A stretch of 64,000 nt of DNA from Paracoccaceae bacterium (GCA_019429405.1 JAHYIZ010000007.1:23021-87020); one strand, 5' to 3'. Shown: positions 53,395 to 63,639, numbered from the stretch's first letter. Translations and numbers: made by a program. Notes: a model not told the origin generated them from the letters alone.

Positions 53395-53434
53395 CCCAAA
53401 AAGCAAGGCGCCCCGGCCTTGCGACCGGGGCGCC
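53395..53434 (-). terminator. terminator after rpmD, inside the spc operon
   Basis: A 10-bp stem GGCGCCCCGG/CCGGGGCGCC (53434-53425 with 53416-53407) with an 8-nt loop is followed leftward by TTGCTTTTTGG. It is a strong rho-independent type, 21 bp after the rpmD stop. Confidence 0.8.
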
Positions 53435-53454
53435 CCGAATTGGCTCTATGAGCC

Positions 53455-53646
53455 TCAGCCGCGTTCTTCGATGATCCGCGCGAGGTGCGGGATGGATTTG
53501 ACCATGCCGCGCACCGAAGGCGTATCTTCCAGCTCGCGGGTGCGGCGGATCTTGTTGAGGCCGAGCCCGATAAGGGTGCGGCGCTGCACGTCGGGGCGGC
53601 GAGCCGCCGAAGCAAACTGCTCCACGACGATGGTTTTCTTGGCCAT
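53455..53646 (-). CDS. rpmD: 50S ribosomal protein L30
   Basis: 63-aa protein ([10 protein letters not shown]..., '[26 protein letters not shown]') with the L30 fold. AAGGAG is 8 nt before the ATG at 53646 and only 2 nt before the one at 53652, so the former is the start. It closes the rpmC-rpmD block before a terminator. Confidence 0.96.
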   Translation of the reverse strand: MAKKTIVVEQFASAARRPDVQRRTLIGLGLNKIRRTRELEDTPSVRGMVKSIPHLARIIEERG

Positions 53647-53658
53647 TGTCATTGCTCC

Positions 53659-54213
53659 TTATGCTTCCACGGCTTCGGTTTCCGGCTTGCGCAGGATCTC
53701 GGCCACCTTCTTGCCGCGGCGCTGCGCGATCTGGCGAGGGCTCGATTCCTTGGCAAGACCGTCCATCGTGGCGCGGATCATGTTGTAGGGGTTTGCCGAA
53801 CCGATCGACTTGGCCACCACATCCTGCACGCCAAGCATTTCAAACACTGCGCGCATCGGGCCACCGGCGATGATGCCGGTACCGGCCACCGCGGTGCGCA
53901 TCACGACTTTACCGGCGCCATGACGGCCCTCGATGTCGTGGTGCAGCGTGCGACCGTCGCGCAGCGAAATGCGCACGAGGCTGCGTTTCGCCTGCTCGGT
54001 CGCCTTGCGAATTGCCTCGGGCACTTCTTTCGCCTTGCCCTTGCCGAAGCCGACGCGACCGCGCTGGTCGCCGACCACCACGAGGGCTGCAAAGCCGAAG
54101 CGTTTGCCGCCTTTCACGGTTTTCGACACCCGGTTGATTGCGACCAGACGGTCGGCAAATTCGGGGTTTTCATCACGCGGGGCGCGGTCCCGGCGGTTTT
54201 CACGTTCTGCCAT
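53659..54213 (-). CDS. rpsE: 30S ribosomal protein S5
   Basis: 184-aa protein. '[49 protein letters not shown]' is the N-terminal double-stranded RNA-binding block, and '[42 protein letters not shown]' the C-terminal block. Between rplR and rpmD. Confidence 0.97.
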   Translation of the reverse strand: MAERENRRDRAPRDENPEFADRLVAINRVSKTVKGGKRFGFAALVVVGDQRGRVGFGKGKAKEVPEAIRKATEQAKRSLVRISLRDGRTLHHDIEGRHGAGKVVMRTAVAGTGIIAGGPMRAVFEMLGVQDVVAKSIGSANPYNMIRATMDGLAKESSPRQIAQRRGKKVAEILRKPETEAVEA

Positions 54214-54224
54214 ATTTCAACTCC

Positions 54225-54584
54225 TCAGAACTTCAGGCCGCCTTCACGGGCAGCATCGGCCAAAGCCTTGATCTTACCGTGAAAGAGGAAACCGCCGCGA
54301 TCGAAGTAGCATTCTTCGACCCCAGCCTTTTTGGCACGCTCAGCAATCGCAGCCCCGATTTTCGCGGCGGCTTCGACGTTGTTCTTGCCCGCCAGACCCA
54401 GGTCTTTTTCAAGGGTCGAGGCGGCAGCAAGCGTCACGCCGCGCGCATCATCGATCAGCTGCACGCTGATGTTCTTGTTCGAACGGTGCACCGACAGGCG
54501 CGCACGCCCGTTGGCCATCGCCCGCAGTTTGTTCCGCACGCGCAGACGGCGCTTGAGGAACAGCTCTCGTTTCGTGTTCGCCAT
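54225..54584 (-). CDS. rplR: 50S ribosomal protein L18
   Basis: 119-aa 5S-rRNA-binding protein with '[29 protein letters not shown]' and the C-terminal '[27 protein letters not shown]'. Length and order as in other alphaproteobacteria. Confidence 0.97.
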   Translation of the reverse strand: MANTKRELFLKRRLRVRNKLRAMANGRARLSVHRSNKNISVQLIDDARGVTLAAASTLEKDLGLAGKNNVEAAAKIGAAIAERAKKAGVEECYFDRGGFLFHGKIKALADAAREGGLKF

Positions 54585-54596
54585 TTCTCTCGCCCC

Positions 54597-55130
54597 TTAC
54601 TTCTTCTTGCCTTCCTTGCGGAAGATGAACTCGCCCTTATAGCGGATGCCCTTGCCCTTGTAGGGCTCGGGCTGGCGCCATTCGCGGATGTTCGCGGCAA
54701 CCTGGCCAACAAGCTGCTGGTCGATGCCTTCCACAACGATTTCGGTTTGTTTCGGGGTCAAGACGGTCACACCCGCCGGAACCTCGAAGTTGACTTCGTG
54801 ACTGTATCCCAGCGACAGCTTGAGCACATTGCCCGTGATCGCGGCGCGGTACCCCACGCCCTGGATTTCCATTTCTTTCTTGAAGCCGGTGGTCACGCCG
54901 ATTGTCAGGTTTTCCACCATCGACCGGGTCATGCCCCACTGCTGACGCGCACGCTTTGAGGTGCCGCGCGGCTTCACGACAATCTCGTTGCCTTCCAGCG
55001 AAATCGTCACATCGTCGGTTGCGGTAAAGCTGCGGGTGCCTTTCGGCCCTTTCACTTCTACCGACTGCCCGCTCACCGTGGCGCTGACGCCCTTGGGCAG
55101 CTCGACAGGTTTTTTCCCAATCCGAGACAT
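54597..55130 (-). CDS. rplF: 50S ribosomal protein L6
   Basis: 177-aa protein starting [15 protein letters not shown] and ending '[24 protein letters not shown]', both L6 signatures. ATG 55130 has GAGGGC upstream; the frame extension to 55175 overlaps rpsH and is discarded. Confidence 0.97.
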   Translation of the reverse strand: MSRIGKKPVELPKGVSATVSGQSVEVKGPKGTRSFTATDDVTISLEGNEIVVKPRGTSKRARQQWGMTRSMVENLTIGVTTGFKKEMEIQGVGYRAAITGNVLKLSLGYSHEVNFEVPAGVTVLTPKQTEIVVEGIDQQLVGQVAANIREWRQPEPYKGKGIRYKGEFIFRKEGKKK

Positions 55131-55140
55131 CTTGCCCTCC

Positions 55141-55539
55141 TCAGAACACGGTGCAGAGAACTTCGCCGCCAACATTGGCGGTGCGTGCGGCGGCGTCCGT
55201 CATCACACCCTTGGGCGTGGAGACGATGGAAAGCCCGAGGCCATTGCGGACCGTGGGGATTTCCTTGACCGAGGCATACACGCGGCGACCCGGCTTCGAT
55301 ACGCGCTTGATTTCGCGGATCACGGGGGTGCCTTCGAAGTACTTCAGCGAGATTACGATTTCCGGGTGGCCGTCGGCACCGGTCGTTTTTTCATAGCCAC
55401 GGATATAGCCTTCGCCCGCCAGCACATCCAGCACCCAGGCGCGCAGCTTGGAAGCCGGGGTCGCCACGGTGGATTTGCCGCGCATTTGCGCGTTGCGAAT
55501 ACGGGTCAGCATATCGCCGATAGGATCGTTCATCGACAT
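55141..55539 (-). CDS. rpsH: 30S ribosomal protein S8
   Basis: 132-aa protein with '[22 protein letters not shown]' and C-terminal '[33 protein letters not shown]'. ATG 55539 is 8 nt from AAGGAG. In E. coli S8 is the spc operon repressor; no such site was checked here. Confidence 0.97.
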   Translation of the reverse strand: MSMNDPIGDMLTRIRNAQMRGKSTVATPASKLRAWVLDVLAGEGYIRGYEKTTGADGHPEIVISLKYFEGTPVIREIKRVSKPGRRVYASVKEIPTVRNGLGLSIVSTPKGVMTDAAARTANVGGEVLCTVF

Positions 55540-55551
55540 GTCGCGATCTCC

Positions 55552-55857
55552 TTACCAGCTCGACTTGACCATGCCCGGAATCTGGCCGAACTGGGCCAGG
55601 TCACGCAGCATGATCCGCGAAAGTTTGAGCTTGCGATAATACGCATGCGGGCGGCCCGTCAGCTGGCAGCGGTTGTGCAGCCGTGTGGCGGAAGAATTGC
55701 GGGGCAGAGCCGCCAGTTTCAGAGACGCCTTGAAGCGCTCTTCCATCGGGCGGGCCTGGTCTTCGACGACAGCTTTCAGCGCGGCGCGCTTGGAAGCATG
55801 CTGCTTCACAAGTCGTTCGCGCTTCAGCTCGCGTTCAATCATGGATTTTTTGGCCAT
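55552..55857 (-). CDS. rpsN: 30S ribosomal protein S14 (zinc-independent form)
   Basis: 101-aa long form without the CxxC zinc motifs: [24 protein letters not shown] and '[39 protein letters not shown]'. Confidence 0.97.
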   Translation of the reverse strand: MAKKSMIERELKRERLVKQHASKRAALKAVVEDQARPMEERFKASLKLAALPRNSSATRLHNRCQLTGRPHAYYRKLKLSRIMLRDLAQFGQIPGMVKSSW

Positions 55858-55877
55858 TGGTTCCGTTCCTCCCGCGA

Positions 55878-56438
55878 TCAGCTGTTGAAGGGCATGTTGA
55901 AAGCTTTCAACAGCGCCTTCGCTTCCGCGTCTTTGCTCGCGGTGGTGCAGATGATGATGTCCATCCCCAGAACCTCGTCGACCTTGTCGAAGTCGATCTC
56001 GGGGAACACGATCTGTTCTTTCAGGCCCATGGCAAAATTGCCGCGGCCATCGAACGAAGTGCCTTTGACACCGCGGAAGTCGCGCACGCGGGGCAGCGCA
56101 ACGTTGATCAGGCGATCAAGGAACTCATACATCCGGTCGCCGCGCAGCGTGACCTTGCAGCCCAGCGGCATTTCTTCGCGGACGCGGAAGGCGGCAACCG
56201 ACTTCTTGGCCTTGGTGATCACGGCTTTCTGGCCAGCGATCAAGCTCAGCTCTTCAGAGGCCTGTTTCACCTTCTTGGTGTCTTTGACCGCTTCGCCGAC
56301 ACCCATGTTCAGCACGATCTTTTCGAGGCGCGGAATCTGCATGTCGTTGGTGAAGCCGAACTCTTCTTTCAGCGCGGGCCGGATGGTGGCCCTGTAATAC
56401 GCCTTCAGACGCGGGGTATATTTAGCTTGGTCGAGCAT
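55878..56438 (-). CDS. rplE: 50S ribosomal protein L5
   Basis: 186-aa 5S-rRNA-binding protein with '[19 protein letters not shown]', '[43 protein letters not shown]' and '[11 protein letters not shown]'-type end. Start overlaps the rplX stop by 1 bp. Confidence 0.97.
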   Translation of the reverse strand: MLDQAKYTPRLKAYYRATIRPALKEEFGFTNDMQIPRLEKIVLNMGVGEAVKDTKKVKQASEELSLIAGQKAVITKAKKSVAAFRVREEMPLGCKVTLRGDRMYEFLDRLINVALPRVRDFRGVKGTSFDGRGNFAMGLKEQIVFPEIDFDKVDEVLGMDIIICTTASKDAEAKALLKAFNMPFNS

Positions 56439-56743
56439 CAGATGACCTCCCCGGTAGTCTTTGCGTAGCGCACCTTCTTGTCGCCTTCGACGCGGAAGCC
56501 GACGCGGGTGGCCTTGCCGCTCGCATCGAGCAACGCGAGGTTCGACAGGTCGACCGGCATCGCTTTTTGCACGCGCCCGCCCTGTGCGGTCTGGGTCTGG
56601 CGGGTATGGCGGATTGCCATGTTCACACCCTCAACCACGGCTTTGTTCGCGGTCGGGTTCACCGACGCGATCTCGCCCTGACGGCCCTTGTCCTTGCCAG
56701 TCAGCACGACGACCTTGTCGCCTTTTTTCAGCTTGGCTGCCAT
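56438..56743 (-). CDS. rplX: 50S ribosomal protein L24
   Basis: 101-aa protein with the KOW motif '[19 protein letters not shown]' near 6-24 and '[12 protein letters not shown]'. ATG 56743 follows GGAGGTGCTGTG; the GTG just upstream is not needed. Overlaps rplN (ATGA). Confidence 0.97.
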   Translation of the reverse strand: MAAKLKKGDKVVVLTGKDKGRQGEIASVNPTANKAVVEGVNMAIRHTRQTQTAQGGRVQKAMPVDLSNLALLDASGKATRVGFRVEGDKKVRYAKTTGEVI

Positions 56744-57111
56744 CACAGCACCTCCGGCGCAAGCGAGATGATCTTCATGAAGTTCCGAGCGCGCAGCTCG
56801 CGCACCACCGGCCCGAAGATACGCGTGCCGACCGGTTCACCCTGGTTGTTCAGGATGACGGCGGCGTTGCGGTCAAAGCGGATGGCGGTGCCGTCTTCAC
56901 GGCGAACTTCCTTGGCGGTGCGGACGACGACGGCTTTGCGCACGTCGCCCTTTTTCACACGGCCTTTCGGAATGGCTTCCTTCACCGACACCACGATGGT
57001 GTCACCAACACTGGCGTAACGGCGATGGGAACCACCCAGAACCTTGATGCACTGAACCCGGCGCGCGCCGGAGTTGTCAGCTACATCCAGATTGGTCTGC
57101 ATCTGGATCAT
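56743..57111 (-). CDS. rplN: 50S ribosomal protein L14
   Basis: 122-aa protein starting [28 protein letters not shown] and including '[26 protein letters not shown]'. The 75-bp gap to rpsQ contains a nested hairpin (57126-57161: CCTG-GGGG/CCCC-AGG outside, CCCTTT/AAAGGG inside). Confidence 0.97.
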   Translation of the reverse strand: MIQMQTNLDVADNSGARRVQCIKVLGGSHRRYASVGDTIVVSVKEAIPKGRVKKGDVRKAVVVRTAKEVRREDGTAIRFDRNAAVILNNQGEPVGTRIFGPVVRELRARNFMKIISLAPEVL

Positions 57112-57186
57112 TTGGTTTCTCCCGACCTGTGGGGACGTTCCCTTTTCAAAGGGGCCCCAGGGTTTCGTTCAAACTGGATGGTGGCT

Positions 57187-57426
57187 TCAAGCTTGCGCTT
57201 CAGTGACCACCGTCCAGCGTTTCGTTTTCGAGATCGGCGCACATTCCTGAATGCGGACGGTATCGCCTTGCTTGAATTGGTTCAGCGCGTCATGCGCGCG
57301 GTATTTCTTCGATTTGCGCACGGTCTTTTGCAAGAGCGGATGCTTGAAGCGGCGCTCGACCAGAACCGTGATGGTCTGCTCGTTCTTGTCCGAGGTGACG
57401 ACACCTTGCAGGATACGTTTGGGCAT
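57187..57426 (-). CDS. rpsQ: 30S ribosomal protein S17
   Basis: 79-aa OB-fold protein: '[36 protein letters not shown]' and '[21 protein letters not shown]'. Directly behind rpmC (10 bp). Confidence 0.97.
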   Translation of the reverse strand: MPKRILQGVVTSDKNEQTITVLVERRFKHPLLQKTVRKSKKYRAHDALNQFKQGDTVRIQECAPISKTKRWTVVTEAQA

Positions 57427-57436
57427 CTGTCTCTCC

Positions 57437-57640
57437 TCAGTTCGCCGCCGCTTCGGCGGCTTTCTGGTTCAGCACCGTCTTGATGCGGGCAACATCACGG
57501 CGGACGACGCGCATGCGGGCGGTATTTTCAAGCTGGCCGGTGGCCTGACGGAAGCGCAAGTTGAACGCCTCCTTCTTGAGCGCCAACAGCTCATCTCGGA
57601 GCTGGTCAGGCGTCTTCGCATTCAGTTCCTGGGCGTTCAT
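57437..57640 (-). CDS. rpmC: 50S ribosomal protein L29
   Basis: 67-aa helical protein: [43 protein letters not shown] sequence and '[17 protein letters not shown]'. ATG 57640 starts the conserved N-terminus; AGAAGGAAAAGG lies upstream but can be paired in a leader hairpin (57650-57655 with 57665-57670). It is not next to rplP as usual, but 1.3 kb away. Confidence 0.96.
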   Translation of the reverse strand: MNAQELNAKTPDQLRDELLALKKEAFNLRFRQATGQLENTARMRVVRRDVARIKTVLNQKAAEAAAN

Positions 57641-57750
57641 GCGCCTTTTCCTTCTACATTCACCAGAAGGCCCCTTGGCGGGTGACCCTGTTCCTGGTGG
57701 AGATAACGACAACACTGCTGATTCCGTCGCCGGAACCTGCAGGATGTGGC

Positions 57751-57779
57751 TCTATACGGAAGGCGCGGGGTGAAGGCAA
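57751..57779 (-). promoter_or_regulatory. putative promoter for the rpmC-rpmD block
   Basis: On the minus strand TTGCCT (57779-57774), 17-bp spacer, TATAGA (57756-57751), giving a start near 57744 and a leader of about 104 nt. It begins just behind the end of the UbiA pseudogene (57799). The leader has a TTCCG/CGGAA hairpin with a GCGA loop near its 5' end. Confidence 0.5.
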
Positions 57780-57798
57780 GCGCTGTTTGCCCCGCGCC

Positions 57799-58729
57799 TC
57801 ACGCGCCAAGCCAGATCGCCGCCGCCAACAGCACCGCAAGCCACAGATGTGCCAACAGGTCTTGCAGCCACGCATTGCGCAAGAGACCGAATCGCGGATC
57901 GCGCACCGCCAAACCACGAAAGCGCAAAGACGGCGGCCAAAACGGTCGGCGAGGCGGCCATGAACCAGAACCACGGCGTCAGTTGTTCGGTGACGATCAG
58001 CGTTGCGATTGCTGCCAGCCCCGGCAGCGACAGCCCGATTGCCACCGCGACGGCGCCCCCGCTGCCCAAGGTGGTGGCGGTGGTCTTTCCGCCAACCGAG
58101 CTATCTGCGGCAATGTCCTTGATGTCGGAGCCGGTCTCGCCAACGGCAAAGAAACCCGCCACCCAAAGCACCGCAGCCCAATGTGCAAGCGTGAGGTCGC
58201 TTAGCTGCATGCCCGGCGGCGCATTCAGCACCGGAAAGAGAACGGTCAGGCAGACCCAGCCCGAAACCGCGACCACGGTCTTGAGCAGAAAGATCCGCTT
58301 CCATGGCCGCCCGCCCAGTCCGTGGGAATACCCGAACGCTGCGAGCAGAACAAATGTCAGCGCCGACACTGCGGCCATTTGGCCGCCGGACGATGCCAGC
58401 ACCAGCGCCGCAAGCGTGGGCACGGCCCCCAGCCAAACGCCCACCCTCACCTGCCGGTCAGAGATCGCGGCGCTGATATCGGGGCGCGCGATTGCATCTT
58501 CGGCCCGGTCAAGAACCGTGTTTCAAACGAAAACGGCCACCGATGCCAGCATGATTGCCGCATAGTCGATGCCGCGCACGGGGGTTGCTGTCATGCGCGC
58601 CACGACCAGCGCGAAAAGGGCATAGAGAACGGCGTGGTAGGTGCGCAAGGTCAGCAGTAGCCAAGCCGCGCGGCACAGCCCCGCAACCAGAGTGGCTGCC
58701 ATGGGCGTCGGGGCACGCGTGATATTCAT
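57799..58729 (-). pseudogene. decayed UbiA-family prenyltransferase gene
   Basis: Polytopic UbiA-like membrane enzyme gene with at least two lesions. From ATG 58729 a 68-codon segment with membrane helices ends at an in-frame TGA (58523-58525). In the same frame the next codons encode the catalytic motif NTVLDRAED (NxxxDxxxD), and later the second Asp motif 'SDIKDIAAD'. Near 57900 one base appears lost: the other frame gives the natural end 'NAWLQDLLAHLWLAVLLAA' up to TGA 57799. The first stop could be TGG to TGA. It lies between rplP and rpmC, where normally no gene stands. Sequencing error is an alternative. Confidence 0.75.
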
Positions 58730-58844
58730 GCCGTCTTTCCACCACCTTAGGAGTGCAAGCTTTGCGCGCCACGCGCTTCAGAACAAGCGCGCAACTTGCC
58801 GCATGGGCCGCCCCACGCCTGCGCACCAGCACCACCCACGGCGC

Positions 58845-58881
58845 CGAAAAGCAAACACCCCCCGGAGTGAACCGGGGGGTG
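58845..58881 (-). terminator. terminator after rplP, inside the S10 operon
   Basis: A 10-bp perfect stem CACCCCCCGG/CCGGGGGGTG (58856-58865 and 58872-58881) with a 6-nt loop is followed leftward by TTTGCTTTTCGG. It lies 34 bp after the rplP stop. Confidence 0.8.
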
Positions 58882-58915
58882 CGAGCGTCACTTCAGCGGA
58901 TACCCGGCTGGTGAA

Positions 58916-59329
58916 TTACCAGTCATCACGGGCAACGATACGGGTCATGACCGGCAGCTTGTTGGCGCCAAGACGGAGCGCTTCCCTTGCGACCGATTCA
59001 ACCACGCCATCAATCTCGATCATGATCCGGCCCGGTTTCACCTTGGCCGCCCAGTAATCGGTCGCGCCCTTCCCTTTACCCATCCGCACTTCGACGGGTT
59101 TCGACGAGACCGGAACATCCGGGAAAATCCGGATCCAGACCCGGCCCTGACGTTTCATGTGGCGGGTGATCGCGCGGCGCGCCGCTTCGATCTGGCGCGC
59201 GGTAACACGCTCCGGTTCGGTCGCTTTCAGGGCGAAGGAACCGAAATTCAGCAGGAAGCCGCCCTTGGCGTCGCCGTGAATGCGGCCCTTGTGCTGTTTG
59301 CGGAACTTGGTCCGTTTAGGTTGCAGCAT
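58916..59329 (-). CDS. rplP: 50S ribosomal protein L16
   Basis: 137-aa protein: [19 protein letters not shown] and '[48 protein letters not shown]'. It is the last gene of the rpsJ-led block because a terminator follows. Confidence 0.97.
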   Translation of the reverse strand: MLQPKRTKFRKQHKGRIHGDAKGGFLLNFGSFALKATEPERVTARQIEAARRAITRHMKRQGRVWIRIFPDVPVSSKPVEVRMGKGKGATDYWAAKVKPGRIMIEIDGVVESVAREALRLGANKLPVMTRIVARDDW

Positions 59330-59341
59330 CTATTTTACTCC

Positions 59342-60052
59342 TCACCGGGCATCGCGGCGCGGGCCACGGGGCGCTGGGCCTTCCTGGGCTTCGCTTGCAC
59401 GACGTTCATGCGCTTGCGGGTCGTGTTCCATGATCTCGCCTTTGAAGATCCAGACCTTGACGCCGATGATGCCGTACGCGGTTTCCGCCTCGCTGAGCGC
59501 ATAGTCGATGTCAGCGCGCAGCGTGTGCAGCGGCACGCGACCTTCACGGTACCATTCCACCCGCGCGATCTCGGCGCCGCCAAGACGGCCTCCAACGTTG
59601 ACACGGATGCCAAGCGCGCCCATGCGCATCGCGTTTTGCACGGCGCGCTTCATGGCACGGCGGAACGAAACGCGGCGTTCAAGCTGCTGGGTAATCGATT
59701 CCGCCACCAGCTGCGCGTCCAGTTCCGGCTTGCGCACTTCAACGATGTTGAGGTGCAGCTCGGACTTGGTGAGGTTCGCCAGCTTCTTTCGCAGCGTCTC
59801 GATATCGGCGCCTTTCTTGCCGATGATCACACCGGGGCGCGCCGCATGAATGGTGACACGGCACTTCTTGTGCGGGCGTTCGATGATGACGCGGCTGATG
59901 CCGGCCATCTTCGCATCGCTGTGGATGAAGTCGCGCATCTTCAGATCTTCAAGCAGCAGATTGCCGTAGTCTTTGGACTCGGCGAACCAGCGACTGTCCC
60001 AGGTGCGGTTGACCTGGAGGCGCATACCGATCGGATTGACCTTCTGACCCAT
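59342..60052 (-). CDS. rpsC: 30S ribosomal protein S3
   Basis: 236-aa protein with '[29 protein letters not shown]', the KH domain '[22 protein letters not shown]', and the C-terminal '[21 protein letters not shown]'. Start overlaps the rplV stop by 1 bp. Confidence 0.97.
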   Translation of the reverse strand: MGQKVNPIGMRLQVNRTWDSRWFAESKDYGNLLLEDLKMRDFIHSDAKMAGISRVIIERPHKKCRVTIHAARPGVIIGKKGADIETLRKKLANLTKSELHLNIVEVRKPELDAQLVAESITQQLERRVSFRRAMKRAVQNAMRMGALGIRVNVGGRLGGAEIARVEWYREGRVPLHTLRADIDYALSEAETAYGIIGVKVWIFKGEIMEHDPQAHERRASEAQEGPAPRGPRRDAR

Positions 60053-60447
60053 TACGCGCGCTCCTCGGCAGTGACGGCCTCGACCTGACGGACCTTGATG
60101 GTGATTTCCGCAAACGGCTTCATGATCTTGCCGAAGCGGCCCCGCGCACGCGGGCGACCGCGCTTGAGGGTGATGTTCTTGCCCACCCAGGCTTCGGCGA
60201 CGACCAGGCTGTCGACATCCAGACCATGGTTGTTTTCAGCATTGGCAATGGCCGACTGAAGGCATTTCTTCACATCGTCCGAGACCCGCTTTTTCGAGAA
60301 GGTCAGGTCGGCCAGCGCCCGTTCAACCTTCTTGCCCCGGATCAGCTCAGCCACGAGGTTGAGCTTTTGCGGCGAGGTTTTTAGCATCTTGGCTTTCGCC
60401 AGTGCTTCGTTGTCCGCCACGCGGCGCGGATTCTTTTCCTTACCCAT
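60052..60447 (-). CDS. rplV: 50S ribosomal protein L22
   Basis: 131-aa protein with '[49 protein letters not shown]' and the exit-tunnel loop '[29 protein letters not shown]'. Confidence 0.97.
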   Translation of the reverse strand: MGKEKNPRRVADNEALAKAKMLKTSPQKLNLVAELIRGKKVERALADLTFSKKRVSDDVKKCLQSAIANAENNHGLDVDSLVVAEAWVGKNITLKRGRPRARGRFGKIMKPFAEITIKVRQVEAVTAEERA

Positions 60448-60452
60448 GGCAG

Positions 60453-60731
60453 TTATTTCCTCTTCGCTTTCTTGTCGGCGGCATGGCCGTAATAGGTGCG
60501 CGTCGGCGAATATTCACCGAACTTCTGGCCGATCATTTCCTCGGTAACGTTCACCGGGATGTGCTTCTTGCCGTTGTAGACACCAAAGGTGAGGCCCACG
60601 AATTGCGGCAGAATGGTCGAGCGGCGCGACCAGATCTTGATGACTTCCGACTTGCCCGTGCCGCGCGCCTTCTCTGCTTTTTTCAGCAGATAGGCGTCAA
60701 CGAAAGGGCCTTTCCAAACAGAACGTGCCAT
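60453..60731 (-). CDS. rpsS: 30S ribosomal protein S19
   Basis: 92-aa protein: [22 protein letters not shown] and '[52 protein letters not shown]'. Between rplB and rplV. Confidence 0.97.
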   Translation of the reverse strand: MARSVWKGPFVDAYLLKKAEKARGTGKSEVIKIWSRRSTILPQFVGLTFGVYNGKKHIPVNVTEEMIGQKFGEYSPTRTYYGHAADKKAKRK

Positions 60732-60734
60732 GGA

Positions 60735-61571
60735 TTACCGACCCTTCTTGGCGTTGCGCGAACGGACGATGTATTTGTCCGTGGCCTTGTTCTTGCGGGT
60801 CTTGGTGCCCTTGGTGCCCTTGCCCCACGGGGTGACCGGGTGACGGCCGCCCGAGGTGCGGCCTTCGCCGCCGCCGTGCGGGTGGTCAATCGGGTTCATC
60901 GCGACACCGCGCACCGTCGGGCGAATGCCCATGTGGCGACGACGGCCAGCCTTGCCGAGGTTCTGGTTCGAGTGGTCGGCATTTGAAACCGCGCCCACGG
61001 TCGCCATGCATTCCTGACGGACCATGCGCAACTCGCCCGACGAAAGCCGGATCTGCGCATAACCGCCATCACGACCGACAAACTGGGCATAGGTGCCCGC
61101 CGCGCGCGCCAACTGGCCGCCCTTGCCGGGCTTCAGTTCAACGTTGTGCACGATGGTGCCGATCGGCATGCCTGAAAACGGCATGGCGTTGCCCGGCTTC
61201 ACATCGGTCTTGGCGCCAGCAATGATGCTGTCACCTATGCCGAGGCGCTGCGGAGCAAGAATGTAGGTCTGCTCGCCGTCCTCATACTTCACCAGCGCGA
61301 TGAAGGCGGTACGGTTCGGGTCATACTCGATCCGCTCGACCACCGCTGCCATGTCGAACTTGGTGCGCTTGAAATCGACGATCCGGTAGAGGCGCTTGGC
61401 GCCGCCACCCTTATGCCACATCGTGATCCGCCCGGTATTGTTCCGGCCACCCGTCTTGGTCAGGCCCTGTGTAAGGGTCTTGACCGGGCGGCCTTTCCAA
61501 AGCTCCGAACGGTCGATCAGAACCAGCCCACGCTGGCCTGGCGTAGTCGGATTATACGACTTGAGTGCCAT
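60735..61571 (-). CDS. rplB: 50S ribosomal protein L2
   Basis: 278-aa peptidyl-transferase-centre protein with '[40 protein letters not shown]' and '[31 protein letters not shown]', including the conserved His in DHPHGGGEG. Confidence 0.98.
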   Translation of the reverse strand: MALKSYNPTTPGQRGLVLIDRSELWKGRPVKTLTQGLTKTGGRNNTGRITMWHKGGGAKRLYRIVDFKRTKFDMAAVVERIEYDPNRTAFIALVKYEDGEQTYILAPQRLGIGDSIIAGAKTDVKPGNAMPFSGMPIGTIVHNVELKPGKGGQLARAAGTYAQFVGRDGGYAQIRLSSGELRMVRQECMATVGAVSNADHSNQNLGKAGRRRHMGIRPTVRGVAMNPIDHPHGGGEGRTSGGRHPVTPWGKGTKGTKTRKNKATDKYIVRSRNAKKGR

Positions 61572-61645
61572 GCTTTCTGTCTTCCGTTGCTTTGGACCAA
61601 AGGTCCGTTTCCGTATGGGCAGGGGTGCCCGTCGTCAAAATGATC

Positions 61646-61670
61646 CGCGGCCCCGGGTTCCGGGGCCGCG
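61646..61670 (-). terminator. strong hairpin between rplW and rplB
   Basis: An 11-bp perfect stem CGCGGCCCCGG/CCGGGGCCGCG with a 3-nt loop, followed leftward by GATCATTTTGACG. It sits in the 116-bp gap of an essential operon, so read-through, attenuation or RNA processing is more likely than full termination. Two smaller stems (GGACC/GGTCC, GGGCA/TGCCC) lie in the same gap. Confidence 0.5.
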
Positions 61671-61687
61671 AGATTCGTCGCCTTCTA

Positions 61688-61984
61688 TCAAAGCCCCGTC
61701 GAGACGTCGATAGTGTTCCCCTCTTCAAGGGTCACATAGGCCTTTTTCACATCGTTACGGGTGCCGGGGCGGCCACGGAATTTCTTGACCTTGCCTTTGG
61801 TGACAACGGTGTTGACCGCCTTCACCTTGACGCCGAAAAGGGCTTCCACCGCCTCCTTGATCACCGGTTTGCTGGCGTCGATCGCCACCTGAAACACCAC
61901 CGCGCCATGTTCAGAGGCGGCAGTGGCCTTTTCGGTGATGACCGGCTTACGGATCACATCGTAATGTTCGGGTTTCGCGCTCAT
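61688..61984 (-). CDS. rplW: 50S ribosomal protein L23
   Basis: 98-aa protein with '[79 protein letters not shown]'-type L23 sequence. Overlaps rplD (ATGA). Confidence 0.97.
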   Translation of the reverse strand: MSAKPEHYDVIRKPVITEKATAASEHGAVVFQVAIDASKPVIKEAVEALFGVKVKAVNTVVTKGKVKKFRGRPGTRNDVKKAYVTLEEGNTIDVSTGL

Positions 61985-62601
61985 TTCAGACGAGCCTCCA
62001 GAGCTTCGACACCAGCCTTGGTGATCACGAGTTGATCGCGCAGCAGGATGTCATAGACGTTGGCACCCATCGAGGGCAGCACATCGATGCCTTCGATGTT
62101 ACGCGCCGCGCGGGCAAAGTTTTCGTTCACGTCAGCGCCGTCGATGATCAGCACGCGCTTCCAGCCCAGCTCGCGCGCGGCTTTCGCCAGCACCGCGGTC
62201 TTGCCTTCGGCCATCTCGATCGAGTCGATCACCATCAGGTTGCCCGAACCGGCCTTGGCCGACAGGGCATGGCGCAGGCCGAGCGCGCGGAACTTCTTGT
62301 TCAGATCATGCGCATGGCTGCGCGGGATCGGGCCTTTCACAACGCCGCCGTGGCGGAAGATCGGGGCTTTCTTGGAACCGTGGCGGGCGCCGCCGGTGCC
62401 TTTCTGGCGATAGATCTTCTTGGTCGAATACGACACTTCGGCACGGGTCAGCACCGAATGTGTGCCCGCCTGCGATTTCGCGCGCTGCCAGCGCACGACG
62501 CGGTGCAGAATGTCCGCGCGCGGCTCAAGGCCGAACAGGGCGTCATCCAGATCGATCGTGCCGGCCTTGCCGCCGTCAAGCTTGATCACATCGAGTTTCA
62601 T
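61981..62601 (-). CDS. rplD: 50S ribosomal protein L4
   Basis: 206-aa protein with '[27 protein letters not shown]' (tunnel loop) and '[16 protein letters not shown]'. In many bacteria L4 represses its own operon; no leader site is claimed here. Overlaps rplC and rplW by ATGA. Confidence 0.97.
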   Translation of the reverse strand: MKLDVIKLDGGKAGTIDLDDALFGLEPRADILHRVVRWQRAKSQAGTHSVLTRAEVSYSTKKIYRQKGTGGARHGSKKAPIFRHGGVVKGPIPRSHAHDLNKKFRALGLRHALSAKAGSGNLMVIDSIEMAEGKTAVLAKAARELGWKRVLIIDGADVNENFARAARNIEGIDVLPSMGANVYDILLRDQLVITKAGVEALEARLK

Positions 62602-63317
62602 GCTTCACCCCCTTCGGTCGAAACCGCTTCGACCGGAGCAGCCGCCTTCAGCGCGGCGGGCAACGGCAGATCTTTCGGCAGCGGCTTTTTCACCGCGTCC
62701 TTGATCGTGACCCAGCCGCCCTTGTTGCCCGGAACCGACCCCTTGACCATGATCAGGCCACGGTCGGCATCGGTGCGCACCACTTGAATGTTTTGCGTGG
62801 TCACACGCACATTACCCATGTGGCCAGCCATTTTCTTGCCCTTGAACACCTTGCCGGGGTCCTGGCACTGGCCGATCGAGCCGTGCGAGCGATGCGAGAC
62901 CGAAACCCCGTGCGACGCGCGCAGACCACCAAAGTTGTGCCGCTTCATGGCACCCTGGAAGCCCTTGCCGATCGAGGTGCCGGCGATGTCGACAAACTGC
63001 CCGGCGGCATAGTGCTCGGCCGAAATCTCGGCGCCGACTTCGATCAGGTTCTCGGGGCTGACCCGGAACTCGGCGATCTTGCGCTTGGGGGCCACATTCG
63101 CTTTCGCGAAATGGCCGCGCAGGGCTGCCGTGGTGCGCTTGGCCTTGGCAGAGCCCGCACCCAGCTGAACGGCGGTATAGCCGTCACGCTCGGTGGTGCG
63201 CTGTGCGACCACTTGCAGGTTGTCGAGCAGAAGAACGGTCACAGGAACCTGTTTACCGTCTTCGAGGAACAGCCGGGTCATGCCCAGCTTCTTGGCGATT
63301 ACACCAGAACGCAACAT
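62598..63317 (-). CDS. rplC: 50S ribosomal protein L3
   Basis: 239-aa protein starting [29 protein letters not shown], with '[52 protein letters not shown]'. It carries an alphaproteobacterial C-terminal tail. ATG 63317; the extension to 63350 is discarded. Confidence 0.97.
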   Translation of the reverse strand: MLRSGVIAKKLGMTRLFLEDGKQVPVTVLLLDNLQVVAQRTTERDGYTAVQLGAGSAKAKRTTAALRGHFAKANVAPKRKIAEFRVSPENLIEVGAEISAEHYAAGQFVDIAGTSIGKGFQGAMKRHNFGGLRASHGVSVSHRSHGSIGQCQDPGKVFKGKKMAGHMGNVRVTTQNIQVVRTDADRGLIMVKGSVPGNKGGWVTIKDAVKKPLPKDLPLPAALKAAAPVEAVSTEGGEA

Positions 63318-63330
63318 TGCCACGCCCCCC

Positions 63331-63639
63331 TCAAACCTTGATCTCGACATCCACGCCAGCGGCGAGGTCGAGCTTCATCAGCGCGTCCACCGTCTGCGGC
63401 GTGGGGTCGACGATGTCGAGAAGGCGCTTGTGCGTACGAATTTCCCACTGGTCGCGCGACTTCTTGTCGATGTGGGGGCCGCGCAGAACGCAGAACTTTT
63501 CGATCTTGTTGGGCAACGGGATCGGGCCGCGCACCGTGGCGCCCGTGCGCTTGGCCGTGTTCACGATTTCGGCGGTGCTGGCGTCCAGCACGCGGAAATC
63601 GAAGGCCTTGAGCCGGATGCGAATATTTTGACCAGTCAT
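63331..63639 (-). CDS. rpsJ: 30S ribosomal protein S10
   Basis: 102-aa protein: [21 protein letters not shown], '[45 protein letters not shown]'. The ATG at 63639 is 7 nt from AGAGG, the one at 63645 only 1 nt, so 63639 is used. First gene of the S10 block, 71 bp behind tuf. Confidence 0.97.
   Translation of the reverse strand: MTGQNIRIRLKAFDFRVLDASTAEIVNTAKRTGATVRGPIPLPNKIEKFCVLRGPHIDKKSRDQWEIRTHKRLLDIVDPTPQTVDALMKLDLAAGVDVEIKV

Noticed and set aside
54961..57483. Long rightward ORFs across the spc genes
   Set aside because: They lie opposite confirmed ribosomal genes with no ribosome-binding site or family similarity.
58523..58525. TGA in the UbiA gene as selenocysteine or recoding
   Set aside because: The position normally holds an aromatic residue, no recoding hairpin was recognised, and a separate frameshift shows the gene is decaying.
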